Virus record (IMG/VR): IMGVR_UViG_3300036909_000147
Span: 1-22,031 of that record
Reading direction: 5' to 3' (one strand)
Length of the DNA stretch: 22,031 nt
DNA from: a virus
Both the position numbers and the translations under genes were made by a program. Each line of letters opens with the position of its first letter. Positions within the stretch are counted from its first letter, which is position 1. This document shows positions 1 to 6,563 of the stretch, in pieces. The notes below the pieces were generated by a model, which saw only the letters and a list, made by a program, of their open reading frames with translations, ran no database searches and was not told the DNA's origin.

Positions 1-1102
1 CCCCGGTAGACAGTTCCTTGAGCCCAAAGAAATCTTTCAGTCCGGCCATGATGCCGGATGGGTTCTGCGCCGCCTTTGCGGTTCCGCCTATCCCCACGCC
101 AATCGCAGCACCTTCGGCTGCTCCCACCGGCCCCCCCACCGCCATGCCAATCGTCCCACCGATGATTGCGCCGGGGCCGTAGCCGACCTGCGCCATGCCG
201 GACATAAACTCGGCCCCAGCGCCCTTCCAGTTCCCGGCCAACACCAGCGACATGCCGGCAGCGAAATGCGCTAACATACTCTCGGCCCTGGTGATCCAAT
301 CGACCAGAGTCTTCATCCACCCGACAACGTGTTCGATTCCCTTGGCCATCTTGTCGAAGCTGAAGGCCGCCCCTTCAATGGAATTGTCTCCGCTAAACAC
401 GCCAATGAGATTCGTGAATGCCAGCGCGCCAGTCTTGACTGCCTCCCCGATCCCTTTCATGATGGACCAGGTATCCTTCAGGATCGGAACGGCATAGGTC
501 GCCAGCTTATCGGCTATTTCTGGGATGCGATCCGCGAAAGCGCCAACCATCCCCTTCATCTTGGTCATGGCGTCATCGTTGGGGAACATCTTCTTAAAAA
601 CGTCCGCAGCGAAGTCCATCCCCAGAAATTGCAATCCAACTTTGAATTTTGTGAACTCCTGCCGCATGTCGCGTACACGCTTCATGGTCGGTTCGAAGTC
701 GGCCCCAAGCCCCTGGTTCAGCTTCCCGATGAACCCCATCAGGTCGCCGGCCCGCTCGCGCAACTCCGGAGTCCACCAGATCTCTTCCAGCGAAGCGCCC
801 AGCGCCTTGGTGACGATGTCCAGGGAACGCACCGACTGTGCGCTCATCATCATTTTTATGGACATTTTTTGATAGCCCAGATCGGCCATCGCCACTTTAT
901 CCACCAAGCCAACCACCACGCCGGACATGCTCACAAACGCGCCGACGATACCAACCTGTGCCTCCAGGATGTGCTTTAGTGCGCCCGTAGCGAACCGATT
1001 CACCGCCATGTCGGCATCGCGGAGAACGCCGTTGAGTTTCTCGAACGCGGGGGTATCGACATCCGTGCCGATCCTGACCAAGTACTCCTGAAGATAATTC
1101 AC
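1..1102 (-). CDS. Tail tape measure protein, N-terminal part (cut by window edge)
   Basis: The reading frame is open on the minus strand from the GTG at 1102 to the left edge, about 367 residues, with no stop. It begins VNYLQEYLVRIGTD. The protein is rich in alternating hydrophobic, Lys, Met and Gly stretches, with a hydrophobic segment near residues 40-60 and a glycine-zipper-like hydrophobic segment (GGTIGMAVGGPVG) near residues 315-350. This composition is typical of tape measure proteins, which set tail length and contact the membrane during DNA ejection. It follows the tail chaperone G/GT, the canonical position. GTG is chosen because, with the mobile element removed, it overlaps the chaperone stop (GTGA) and has AGGAG 5 nt upstream. 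In the present sequence that ribosome site is 1.27 kb away, and an in-frame ATG at 1135, inside the element's left-end hairpin, could extend the protein by 11 residues. Family inferred from context and composition. Confidence 0.85.
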   Translation of the reverse strand, partial: MNYLQEYLVRIGTDVDTPAFEKLNGVLRDADMAVNRFATGALKHILEAQVGIVGAFVSMSGVVVGLVDKVAMADLGYQKMSIKMMMSAQSVRSLDIVTKALGASLEEIWWTPELRERAGDLMGFIGKLNQGLGADFEPTMKRVRDMRQEFTKFKVGLQFLGMDFAADVFKKMFPNDDAMTKMKGMVGAFADRIPEIADKLATYAVPILKDTWSIMKGIGEAVKTGALAFTNLIGVFSGDNSIEGAAFSFDKMAKGIEHVVGWMKTLVDWITRAESMLAHFAAGMSLVLAGNWKGAGAEFMSGMAQVGYGPGAIIGGTIGMAVGGPVGAAEGAAIGVGIGGTAKAAQNPSGIMAGLKDFFGLKELSTG

Positions 1103-1115
1103 CGGATTGCGCGGG

Positions 1116-1139
1116 AAGCCCCTGGCTTCAGCCATGGGG
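1116..1139. repeat. Left-end copy of 24-nt subterminal hairpin repeat
   Basis: Identical to 2338-2361. It folds as CCCC-TGGCT, loop TC, AGCCA-(T)-GGGG, a stem with one unpaired T. Hairpins close to each tip are the recognition structures of TnpA in IS200/IS605 elements, so this is read as the left-end hairpin. It starts 13 nt inside the proposed left tip. Read on the minus strand it contains an ATG (1135-1133) in frame with the tape measure gene. Confidence 0.8.
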
Positions 1140-1150
1140 ATGGATAGCGC

Positions 1151-1167
1151 GGCGGCTTCGAGCCGCC
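1151..1167. repeat. Second left-end hairpin
   Basis: A perfect 7-bp stem GGCGGCT / AGCCGCC with a TCG loop lies between the left-end repeat and tnpB. It could be part of the left end of the element or affect transcription entering from either side. Nothing equivalent is seen at the right end. Confidence 0.55.
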
Positions 1168-1206
1168 CGCTCCCGCTTCTCCTTTCTTATTGGGAAGGTT
1201 TCGTGC

Positions 1207-1219
1207 TATACTGTGCTTA
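1207..1219 (+). promoter_or_regulatory. Probable leaderless promoter of tnpB
   Basis: TATACT at 1207-1212 is followed by exactly 6 nt and then the ATG at 1219. Transcription would start at or next to the A of the start codon. No Shine-Dalgarno is close to the ATG. The -35 region is weak (TTCTTA with 17-bp spacing). The same layout is seen at 16395 and 20554. Confidence 0.5.
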
Positions 1220-2337
1220 TGAAACTGACGGCCAAGGTAAAACTGGTAACAAACCAGATCCCCTATGCCGCCCTTCAGGAGACGATGGCAAGGGCCAACG
1301 CCGCCTGTAATTGGATCAGTAATCTCGCTTGGGCCAATAAGACATTCCAAGCATTTGCCATCCAAAAATTCGCGTACCATCCCGTTAAAAAGGAGTTCGG
1401 CTTGGCGGCACAGGTCGTCATCAGGTGCATTTCCAAGGTGGCTGATGCCTACAAGTTGGACAAGAAAACGAAGCGCACATTCCGCCCAACCGGGGCTATC
1501 AGCTTTGATGACCGTATTTTGAAGTGGCACATCGACAAGCAACTGGTCAACATCTGGACCACCAGCGGACGGCTGAAAATCCCCTTCGTTAGCGGCGCGA
1601 GCCAACTGGCGTTGCTGCGCTCCCGGCAGGGGGAGTCGGATCTCCTGTTTCAGAATGGGAATTTCTACCTTGCGGCAACCTGCAATGTGGAAGAACCAGA
1701 CCCGTCCGACGTGACTGATTTCCTTGGCGTGGACCTTGGCATTGCCAATATTGCCAGCGATTCGGACGGTAAGCAGTACAGCGGAAGCCAGGTGAAGTCG
1801 GTTCGCCATCGCCAGCGCCGCTTGCGCTCGAAACTTCAACGGAAACAGACCCGCGCCGCAAAGCGTCGGCTGAAGAAACTCTCCGGGCGTGAGCGGAACT
1901 TCGCCAGCCACACAAACCATTGCATTTCTAAGCAGATCGTTGCCGAAGCTAAACGCTCCGGTCGAGGCATCGCCATTGAAGACCTTGGCGGCATTCTCGA
2001 ACGGGTCAAGGCCGGGCGCAAGCAGCGAGCAGTTCTGCATAGTTGGGCGTTTGCACAGCTTCGGGCTTTCCTGGAGTACAAGGCGGCGCTTGCGGGTGTT
2101 CCACTTTTCACCGTGGACCCGCGCAATACGAGCCGGGAGTGCTCCGCTTGCGGGCACACTGACAAGCGCAACCGACCCAACCAATCGACATTCCGGTGTA
2201 GAGCGTGCGGACACGCCGAACACGCGGATACCAACGCTGCCAGGGTAATCTCTGGCAGACCGCCATGTAAACGCGGTGAGCGGGTCCATAACCTGCGACT
2301 TAGCGGATTGTGCGTTTCTGCGCATAGTGCCAGCTAA
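1219..2337 (+). CDS. tnpB: TnpB RNA-guided nuclease (IS200/IS605 accessory protein)
   Basis: The protein is 372 residues from the ATG at 1219; a GTG six bases earlier is also in frame, but the ATG fits the family start (MKLTAKVKL). All three RuvC acidic residues are present: D172 in GVDLGI, E254 in AIEDLG and D337 in HADTNAA. A zinc-binding CxxC pair at residues 308/311 and 327/330 sits between the second and third RuvC motifs. An N-terminal helical region and a basic Arg/Lys-rich stretch (about 198-222) precede RuvC-II. TnpB uses a guide RNA from the element's right end to cut DNA next to a target-adjacent motif, which favours element retention. Length and motifs are those of an intact nuclease, not of a catalytically dead TnpB-derived regulator. 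It is transcribed against the surrounding tail operon. Confidence 0.95.
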   Translation: MKLTAKVKLVTNQIPYAALQETMARANAACNWISNLAWANKTFQAFAIQKFAYHPVKKEFGLAAQVVIRCISKVADAYKLDKKTKRTFRPTGAISFDDRILKWHIDKQLVNIWTTSGRLKIPFVSGASQLALLRSRQGESDLLFQNGNFYLAATCNVEEPDPSDVTDFLGVDLGIANIASDSDGKQYSGSQVKSVRHRQRRLRSKLQRKQTRAAKRRLKKLSGRERNFASHTNHCISKQIVAEAKRSGRGIAIEDLGGILERVKAGRKQRAVLHSWAFAQLRAFLEYKAALAGVPLFTVDPRNTSRECSACGHTDKRNRPNQSTFRCRACGHAEHADTNAARVISGRPPCKRGERVHNLRLSGLCVSAHSAS

Positions 2338-2385
2338 AAGCCCCTGGCTTCAGCCATGGGGTAGTTTACCGGCGCTCCTGTTGTT
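2240..2385 (+). ncRNA. Predicted omega (reRNA) guide of TnpB
   Basis: In characterised TnpB elements the guide RNA scaffold comes from the 3' end of tnpB and the right end, and the first ~16 nt beyond the element form the guide. Here the right-end hairpin (2341-2361) lies just before the tip at 2369, so the guide would begin at 2370 with CGGCGCTCCTG. The 5' limit is only an estimate. The prediction rests on position and the hairpin; no transcript evidence is available. Confidence 0.4.
2338..2361. repeat. Right-end copy of 24-nt subterminal hairpin repeat
   Basis: Identical to 1116-1139 and begins 1 bp after the tnpB stop (TAA 2335-2337 precedes it directly). It folds as CCCCTGGCT-TC-AGCCA(T)GGGG. 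It ends 8 nt before the proposed right tip TTTAC. It would serve both as the transposase-recognised right-end hairpin and as the terminal stem of the guide RNA scaffold. Confidence 0.8.
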
Positions 2386-2991
2386 CCTGTTGCGCGGCGC
2401 GCGCGCGCCTACGGTTCTCCTCTGTCACGTCGATAATCATGGAAATGTGGGCGAGGTCGTGGAGGTCATAGGTTCCGTCGAATAGCTCATGCTGGCGCCA
2501 GTAACCCATGATGACGGGGCGGTAGAGGAACGCGTCTAGACCTTCGGGGAATGGGACTGGGTCGAAGCCAATTTCGCCTTCTCCTCCAGATCCTTCTTCG
2601 TCACCGCGATCTCCGCCTTGACGCGCTCTAGCGTAGGGTCGAAGTTGAAATCCGACGCCTCCATGGTGAGCTTGTTGAAGAGGCTGACATCGGATTCAAT
2701 CGCGAGGTCGGGCTCAAGCCAAGGCGCTTTCTCCCCGGTTTCATCGCGTCGCTCACCGTTATAGAAGCGGATCGGCACTTCGCCGGCATGCGTTTGCTTA
2801 TAGATCCAGCAGTAGGACAGGAGTAAGTCCTGGACTTGTTCCCACACGTCCTTATCGCGCAGGGCGCGTCCGGAGACGACCTGCATGGCGTGCCAGTTGC
2901 CGATGGCGGCAGGGACGATCCCGATGCGGAACCGCCTGCCTCCGATCTCAACGTCTTTCGTCTTCTTGGAACTATCTTCGTTCGCGTTCAC
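2366..2991 (-). CDS. Tail assembly chaperone GT fusion made by -1 frameshift
   Basis: A second minus-strand frame, shifted by -1 relative to the G-like ORF, is open from about 2690 down to TAA at 2366-2368. Its last part encodes a convincing protein segment (EGLDAFLYRPVIMGYW, then a Tyr/His/Asp-rich middle and an Arg/Gln-rich helical tail ending QQERR). There is no good independent start in that frame. Long-tailed phages commonly express such an ORF as an extension of G by a programmed -1 slip just before the tape measure gene. The likeliest slip site is T TCC CCG at 2551-2545, three codons before the G stop, giving about 208 residues. This heptamer is not canonical, so the exact site is uncertain. 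The stop codon lies within the inserted element's right tip. Confidence 0.7.
2536..2991 (-). CDS. Tail assembly chaperone, G-like
   Basis: 151 residues from a GTG at 2991 (MNANEDSSKK), with GAGG about 8 nt upstream. The protein is acidic, with a small beta-rich N-terminal part (VEIGGRRFRIGIVPA) and a lysine/glutamate-rich C-terminal helix ending SHSPKV. It lies between the tail tube and tape measure genes, the invariant place for the G-type chaperone that coats the tape measure protein and recruits tube subunits. The -1 frame overlapping its end carries the T-like extension. Sequence similarity to a named family is not obvious, so the call rests on size, order and the frameshift arrangement. 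Confidence 0.75.
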   Translation of the reverse strand: MNANEDSSKKTKDVEIGGRRFRIGIVPAAIGNWHAMQVVSGRALRDKDVWEQVQDLLLSYCWIYKQTHAGEVPIRFYNGERRDETGEKAPWLEPDLAIESDVSLFNKLTMEASDFNFDPTLERVKAEIAVTKKDLEEKAKLASTQSHSPKV

Positions 2992-3014
2992 TGGAGCACC
3001 TCACTTGAACTGGC

Positions 3015-3044
3015 GGCGGCAGGCCCGCGCCGGTACCTGCCGCC
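3015..3044. other. Strong hairpin between tail tube and chaperone genes
   Basis: A perfect 9-bp stem GGCGGCAGG / CCTGCCGCC with a 12-nt loop lies in the gap between the tube stop (3059) and the chaperone start (2991). On the minus strand no T-run follows, so it does not look like a classic terminator. It may instead stabilise the upstream mRNA or lower expression of the chaperone relative to the abundant tube protein. Confidence 0.5.
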
Positions 3045-3058
3045 TGTTCGATCTGGGA

Positions 3059-3526
3059 CTACTCTGCCTGGAGGTCACACGCCATGAGCCGCCACGTCCA
3101 CCCTTGCGCCTGCTCGGTGAACGACTTGTCTGGCTGCTTGGATGGGCCTACTCCGGTACCGGTGTAGACGGTCCCGTCGGATATTACGACGATCACGACA
3201 GTAGCGCCGAACCACTGCGATGCGTCTCCGGCGTCTGCGGCGGCTTTGACGGTGTTGTACCAGTTCTGAAGCTCTCGATGGAGCGTGCTGGACTGGAACA
3301 TCGTGATTTCGACTTCTCCCTGCTCGCCGGGGATGATCGATGGTGCGATGGCCCCGTCGATACCCGCTTCGAAGCGGGCATGGTCAACAGCCATGCGGAC
3401 GCTGTAGGATCGTACGCCGCGGGCGGCGACACCGGCGGCCACGATGGTCCCGACGAGGGGATGAAATAAGGTGAAATTGATCGCTTTTCCAGAGTACGTC
3501 GGTAGAATTTTGCTTGCTGGAAACAT
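3059..3526 (-). CDS. Tail tube protein, DUF3277-like
   Basis: 155 residues with a strong AGAGGAG 6 nt before the ATG. It follows the sheath gene directly and precedes the chaperone, as the tube does in contractile-tailed phages. The segment DHARFEAGIDGAI, followed by GEQGEVEITMFQSSTLHRELQNWYN, resembles the DUF3277 pattern of an asymmetric beta sandwich with a 'gaDG' motif and a helix that packs between subunits. The C-terminus (GWTWRLMACDLQAE) fits the closing strand. Tube subunits stack into the inner channel through which DNA passes. Assignment is by pattern and context. Confidence 0.75.
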   Translation of the reverse strand: MFPASKILPTYSGKAINFTLFHPLVGTIVAAGVAARGVRSYSVRMAVDHARFEAGIDGAIAPSIIPGEQGEVEITMFQSSTLHRELQNWYNTVKAAADAGDASQWFGATVVIVVISDGTVYTGTGVGPSKQPDKSFTEQAQGWTWRLMACDLQAE

Positions 3527-3542
3527 ATTGATCTCCTCTGTC

Positions 3543-5009
3543 CTACTGCTGGACGTACACGGTCACAGCCAACGACTGTCCCGCCTGGGCCAGAATCAGC
3601 GCCACAGTGATCGGCGGCATCACGCGGTTTGCGCGCCGTGCCTGCGGCCACGTGGAAACAGGCTGCTGGTACACCCAGTAGCCTTTCGGCATTGGCGCAT
3701 TGAGCGCCAGCGTCTTGGGCGGCGCTCCGAGTTGCGGCCCCAGCCAAGTTCCAGACGGGGCGATGAACCCGATGTTTTGCGAGTCCACGCACGCCTGCGA
3801 GACGGCGTTCTGCATCGAGGTGCACCCCGCATTGGTGATGGGGATGGAAGGCAGCGACTGGAGCAGCGACAGGCCGTTCTGCTGGATGGCGGCAGAGAGC
3901 ATATCCAGGAACAGGAGGATGTCCACGAACATGCCCGATGGGGACACGCCGTAGTTCCACCAGATGCCCCCGTTCTGCCACTGGAGCACGCAGTTGAGGT
4001 TGAGCCCGACGGCCGAACGATCCGGCAGCCCGCAGTATGCCGCAACCTGCGTGAGTGAGAGCGGCTCCGGCGCGACCCCGGCTGGCGTGACGCCTCCGCC
4101 CGGAGCGGCCACGTTCTTGTACATCAGGTTGAAGTACGAACCCGGCAAGCCCGTATTCAGCGCCATCATCTGCCCCATCGCATAGGCGGCGGCGTAGATG
4201 TTCGAAGGATAGGCGCCGGACTGCGTGGTCGAGTATGCCAGGAACGTCCGAGTGAACGCAGCAACCTGCATCGCGGCGGCCAAGCTGATCATCGGAGATC
4301 CAACGTCGCCAGTGAATCCGGTGGTCGTGGCGAAGTACCGCGACTTGGGCTTGACTGACTCGATGTAGCTGGCGATTGCCATCTGATCGCTGTCTGCTGC
4401 CGTCCCTGCGAAGTGGCAGGCGTACCACTGCGGATTGGCCCGGCAGGCGGTGACGGCCTGGAGCGGTGTTTCTCCGATGGCGGTGATGTTGATGGTCAAG
4501 CCGCCGGTCCCGCTTCCGCCGGTGGTTGGCAGGTTATTCGCAACGCTGTAGCCAGTCCCCTGCGAGCCAGGGATGATGGAAACTGCCGTCGGCGTCCCAC
4601 CGCCATTCACGGTCACGATCAGCACCTGGCCGGCCTGTGCGCCGCCCTGTGTGACGGTCACGATGTCGCCAGCCACGTAATTGACCGGAGAGCCGGTCCC
4701 TATGGCTACCGCGGCGATTGCCGTCAGATCCTGGCGGCCGGCCCAGAGGTATGTTGCGCCAGCGCCAAAGTACAGCCCGGCGGCCTTGTATTCCGGCATC
4801 GACGTGGTGAACCCGCCGGCCAACATGTCGATCAGCGACTCGTAAAGCCGCGTCCTGGAGTTGGCTCCCACTGACGGAATCACCGCGCTCGGGCCGACGA
4901 TGAGAGCCTGGTTGAACGCTGGAGCGCTTGCCGTCGGTTCGATGACTACGGTGACGGGAAGTATCAGATCCAGCGGAAGGGGATTCGGAACAACGAAAGC
5001 AGTTCCCAT
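3543..5009 (-). CDS. Tail sheath protein, DUF3383-like
   Basis: 488 residues from the ATG at 5009, chosen over an upstream in-frame start at 5066 because it has AGGAG 10 nt upstream and leaves the preceding gene non-overlapping. The N-terminus (GTAFVVPNPLPLDLILPVTVVI), the 'FNQALIVG' strand and the YESLIDML...YKAAGLYFGAG region fit DUF3383 phage proteins, thought to form the contractile sheath. A glycine/threonine-rich beta insertion at about residues 108-176 (YVAGDIVTVTQGG ... GTGYSVANN) interrupts the fold. The C-terminal third (EGLSLTQVAAYC-type segment, WWNYGVSPSGMFVDILLFLDML) is characteristic of this family. It is followed 16 bp later by the tube gene. Confidence 0.78.
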   Translation of the reverse strand: MGTAFVVPNPLPLDLILPVTVVIEPTASAPAFNQALIVGPSAVIPSVGANSRTRLYESLIDMLAGGFTTSMPEYKAAGLYFGAGATYLWAGRQDLTAIAAVAIGTGSPVNYVAGDIVTVTQGGAQAGQVLIVTVNGGGTPTAVSIIPGSQGTGYSVANNLPTTGGSGTGGLTINITAIGETPLQAVTACRANPQWYACHFAGTAADSDQMAIASYIESVKPKSRYFATTTGFTGDVGSPMISLAAAMQVAAFTRTFLAYSTTQSGAYPSNIYAAAYAMGQMMALNTGLPGSYFNLMYKNVAAPGGGVTPAGVAPEPLSLTQVAAYCGLPDRSAVGLNLNCVLQWQNGGIWWNYGVSPSGMFVDILLFLDMLSAAIQQNGLSLLQSLPSIPITNAGCTSMQNAVSQACVDSQNIGFIAPSGTWLGPQLGAPPKTLALNAPMPKGYWVYQQPVSTWPQARRANRVMPPITVALILAQAGQSLAVTVYVQQ

Positions 5010-5031
5010 GATTATCAAACTCCTTTTTCGT

Positions 5032-5655
5032 TTAGCACGGCCCGATTTGGACCTCGTCTTCCACACCGATGTCGGTGTACAGTGTCACATCCACGCTCTC
5101 CGCCGGGACCAGCGGCGCCAGCGTATCGGTGACCGCCTCGTTGCAAAGAAACTCAACGTCCGCGCGCGGCCACCATTGGCCCTGGAAATTCTCTTTGCTG
5201 TATATCGGCCGCGGTGGCCCAACGACGGGGTAGAGGTTCTGCGCGGACAGTTCCTCAGCAGCCCAATCGAACTCTGCTAGCGCCGTCAGGATCAGTCTGG
5301 CGTTATTCGCGCAGTTCGGGCCAACAATCAACAGCGCCACTTTCCAGATCTGAGTGGACCCGGAAACGTTCGTGAGCACGTCCGCCGGACTCCCGGTCAT
5401 CTCGTAGCCGTTGTCCCGTACTCTGGCGTAAGGGTCGTCCTGAAGCGTGACGTGGATGGTACACACGTCCTCGGTGATCTTCCACGCCGGTTGCCCCTCT
5501 TGCTGCCACCCGACGCGCACGAAGTAATAGGCAGTGGCCGGATCGGTGTCCGGCGCGTATCCCAGGATCTCCGCAATCAAGTGCTGAAATGCCTGCTGTA
5601 TTTGATCGGGCGAACGCGAAGAGCTCACCAGGGACGTGCCGTCTGGAAATGGCAT
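5032..5655 (-). CDS. Tail terminator / neck protein (LIC_12616-like)
   Basis: 207 residues. It contains FVRVGWQQEGQPAWKITEDVCTI and later WWPRADVEFLCNEAV, typical of the small alpha/beta phage protein that caps the tail or joins it to the head (LIC_12616 or neck-terminator type). It sits between the head-tail stopper candidate and the sheath gene, where a terminator is expected. A weak AGG lies about 9 nt upstream of the ATG. The call is inferred from pattern and order. Confidence 0.65.
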   Translation of the reverse strand: MPFPDGTSLVSSSRSPDQIQQAFQHLIAEILGYAPDTDPATAYYFVRVGWQQEGQPAWKITEDVCTIHVTLQDDPYARVRDNGYEMTGSPADVLTNVSGSTQIWKVALLIVGPNCANNARLILTALAEFDWAAEELSAQNLYPVVGPPRPIYSKENFQGQWWPRADVEFLCNEAVTDTLAPLVPAESVDVTLYTDIGVEDEVQIGPC

Positions 5656-5664
5656 TGCTTGAGC

Positions 5665-6048
5665 CTAACTTCCTTGCATTCTGACGAGCAGCGCCGCATA
5701 GAAGCCATTGTCGGACCACGGTCCCACCGCCTGAACGCGATACAGCGTCCCATGCCACAGGATCTTGTCCGATATCGCGCCCGCTGTTTCGCTGGTCACG
5801 TGGATCGGTTGCGTCGTCACAAACAGGATCGACCCTTCTACCCGATCACCCGCAGGAAATTGCCGCAACGCTTTGTCGCCAGCAATCGTCAGTGTGCCGA
5901 AGGCGGGAATGGTCTGTGTGGCATTCGCGATCCACCCGCCAGCGCCGAAAGCTCCGGCGGTCCTCAAAATCGCGAGGCCGGCGTTATCGTTTCCGACGGA
6001 CTCGCCAAGATCGGAATCGAGAGCAACATCAGATAGATCAAGTGGCAT
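5665..6048 (-). CDS. Probable head-tail joining (stopper) protein
   Basis: 127 residues, ATG at 6048 with AAGGA 6 nt upstream, overlapping the end of the preceding neck gene by 11 bp. The second half (ILWHGTLYRVQAVGPWSDNGFYAALLVRM) is a beta-rich segment resembling the closing part of head-tail connector/stopper proteins, where a loop and barrel seal the portal channel. Function is inferred from size, gene order and this segment; no catalytic motif is present. Confidence 0.6.
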   Translation of the reverse strand: MPLDLSDVALDSDLGESVGNDNAGLAILRTAGAFGAGGWIANATQTIPAFGTLTIAGDKALRQFPAGDRVEGSILFVTTQPIHVTSETAGAISDKILWHGTLYRVQAVGPWSDNGFYAALLVRMQGS

Positions 6049-6541
6049 CGGTTTCCTTGCCGTTCTCGCGCACTAGACTCGTTATCGCGCGCCGGAGCTG
6101 TCCGGTCGATATGCCGGGCCGATCTGAACCCTTCTGGCGAATCGTGGAGGGCGCGTTCGAAGCCCACCCGTTAGCTTCGACCGGATACCTCTTCGCGGCG
6201 TTGGACGCCACAACCCCGGCCAACTTCAATTCACGTTCGGCCCTCGTTGGATCTTGCTCAAGCACCGCGCGCGCGGCGGCTTCCAGATGCGGCGTGATGG
6301 TCTGCTTGCTCTTCTCTATCGCAGGTTCGATCCACGGACGGGGAGGCTGGTTACGCAGAGTCGAACCTTTTGAAAACAAAAACATAGCCTCGGCGTTATT
6401 TATGGTTTGGCCCTTGCCCCTGCGTGATGCTTTCTGCGCCGGAATCCCCACAAGCACATCGCTGTTTCTGATCCGCTCCAGCGCCTTCTTGAGATCAGCG
6501 AGACCAGGTCCGGATTTGGTGACAGTGACGGGAGAAGGCAC
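6038..6541 (-). CDS. Neck / HK97-gp10-like tail component
   Basis: 167 residues from a GTG at 6541, which has GAGG 7 nt upstream; an in-frame ATG at 6586 would give 182 residues but overlaps the preceding gene. The sequence NAEAMFLFSKGSTLRNQPPRPWIEPAI, followed by a helical region and then NAPSTIRQKGSDRPGISTGQLRRAI, is the signature of phage neck/virion morphogenesis proteins of the HK97 gp10-like group. These act at the head-tail interface or in tail completion. It lies between the DUF4054 connector and the stopper candidate. Confidence 0.75.
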   Translation of the reverse strand: MPSPVTVTKSGPGLADLKKALERIRNSDVLVGIPAQKASRRGKGQTINNAEAMFLFSKGSTLRNQPPRPWIEPAIEKSKQTITPHLEAAARAVLEQDPTRAERELKLAGVVASNAAKRYPVEANGWASNAPSTIRQKGSDRPGISTGQLRRAITSLVRENGKETDAT

Positions 6542-6563
6542 TAGGCTACCTCGGGTTGGTGCG

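Larger units (their letters stand above)
1103..2369 (+). mobile_element. IS200/IS605-type element carrying only tnpB (IS1341-like)
   Basis: A single tnpB gene is bracketed by an identical 24-nt sequence near both tips (1116-1139 and 2338-2361), each able to fold as a hairpin. There are no terminal inverted repeats and no obvious target duplication, as expected for this family. The left flank is TTCAC (1098-1102) and the right tip is TTTAC (2365-2369), both followed by CGG, so the exact cut is ambiguous by a few bases. Joining 1102 to 2370 rebuilds a compact phage gene junction, which supports these limits. No tnpA transposase is present, so the element would need one in trans. Boundaries are inferred from end structure and the restored reading frames, not from an empty-site comparison. 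Confidence 0.8.

Noticed and set aside
1099-2325. 408-codon minus-strand open frame across the mobile element
   Set aside because: It is antisense to intact tnpB with all nuclease motifs, and its sequence has no recognisable domain.
1219-2337. Catalytically dead TnpB-derived transcription regulator
   Set aside because: All three RuvC acidic residues and the zinc-binding cysteines are present, so an active nuclease is the simpler reading.
3015-3044. Hairpin read as a rho-independent terminator of the tail tube gene
   Set aside because: No T-run follows the stem on the minus strand, and the downstream chaperone and tape measure genes must be transcribed from the same operon.
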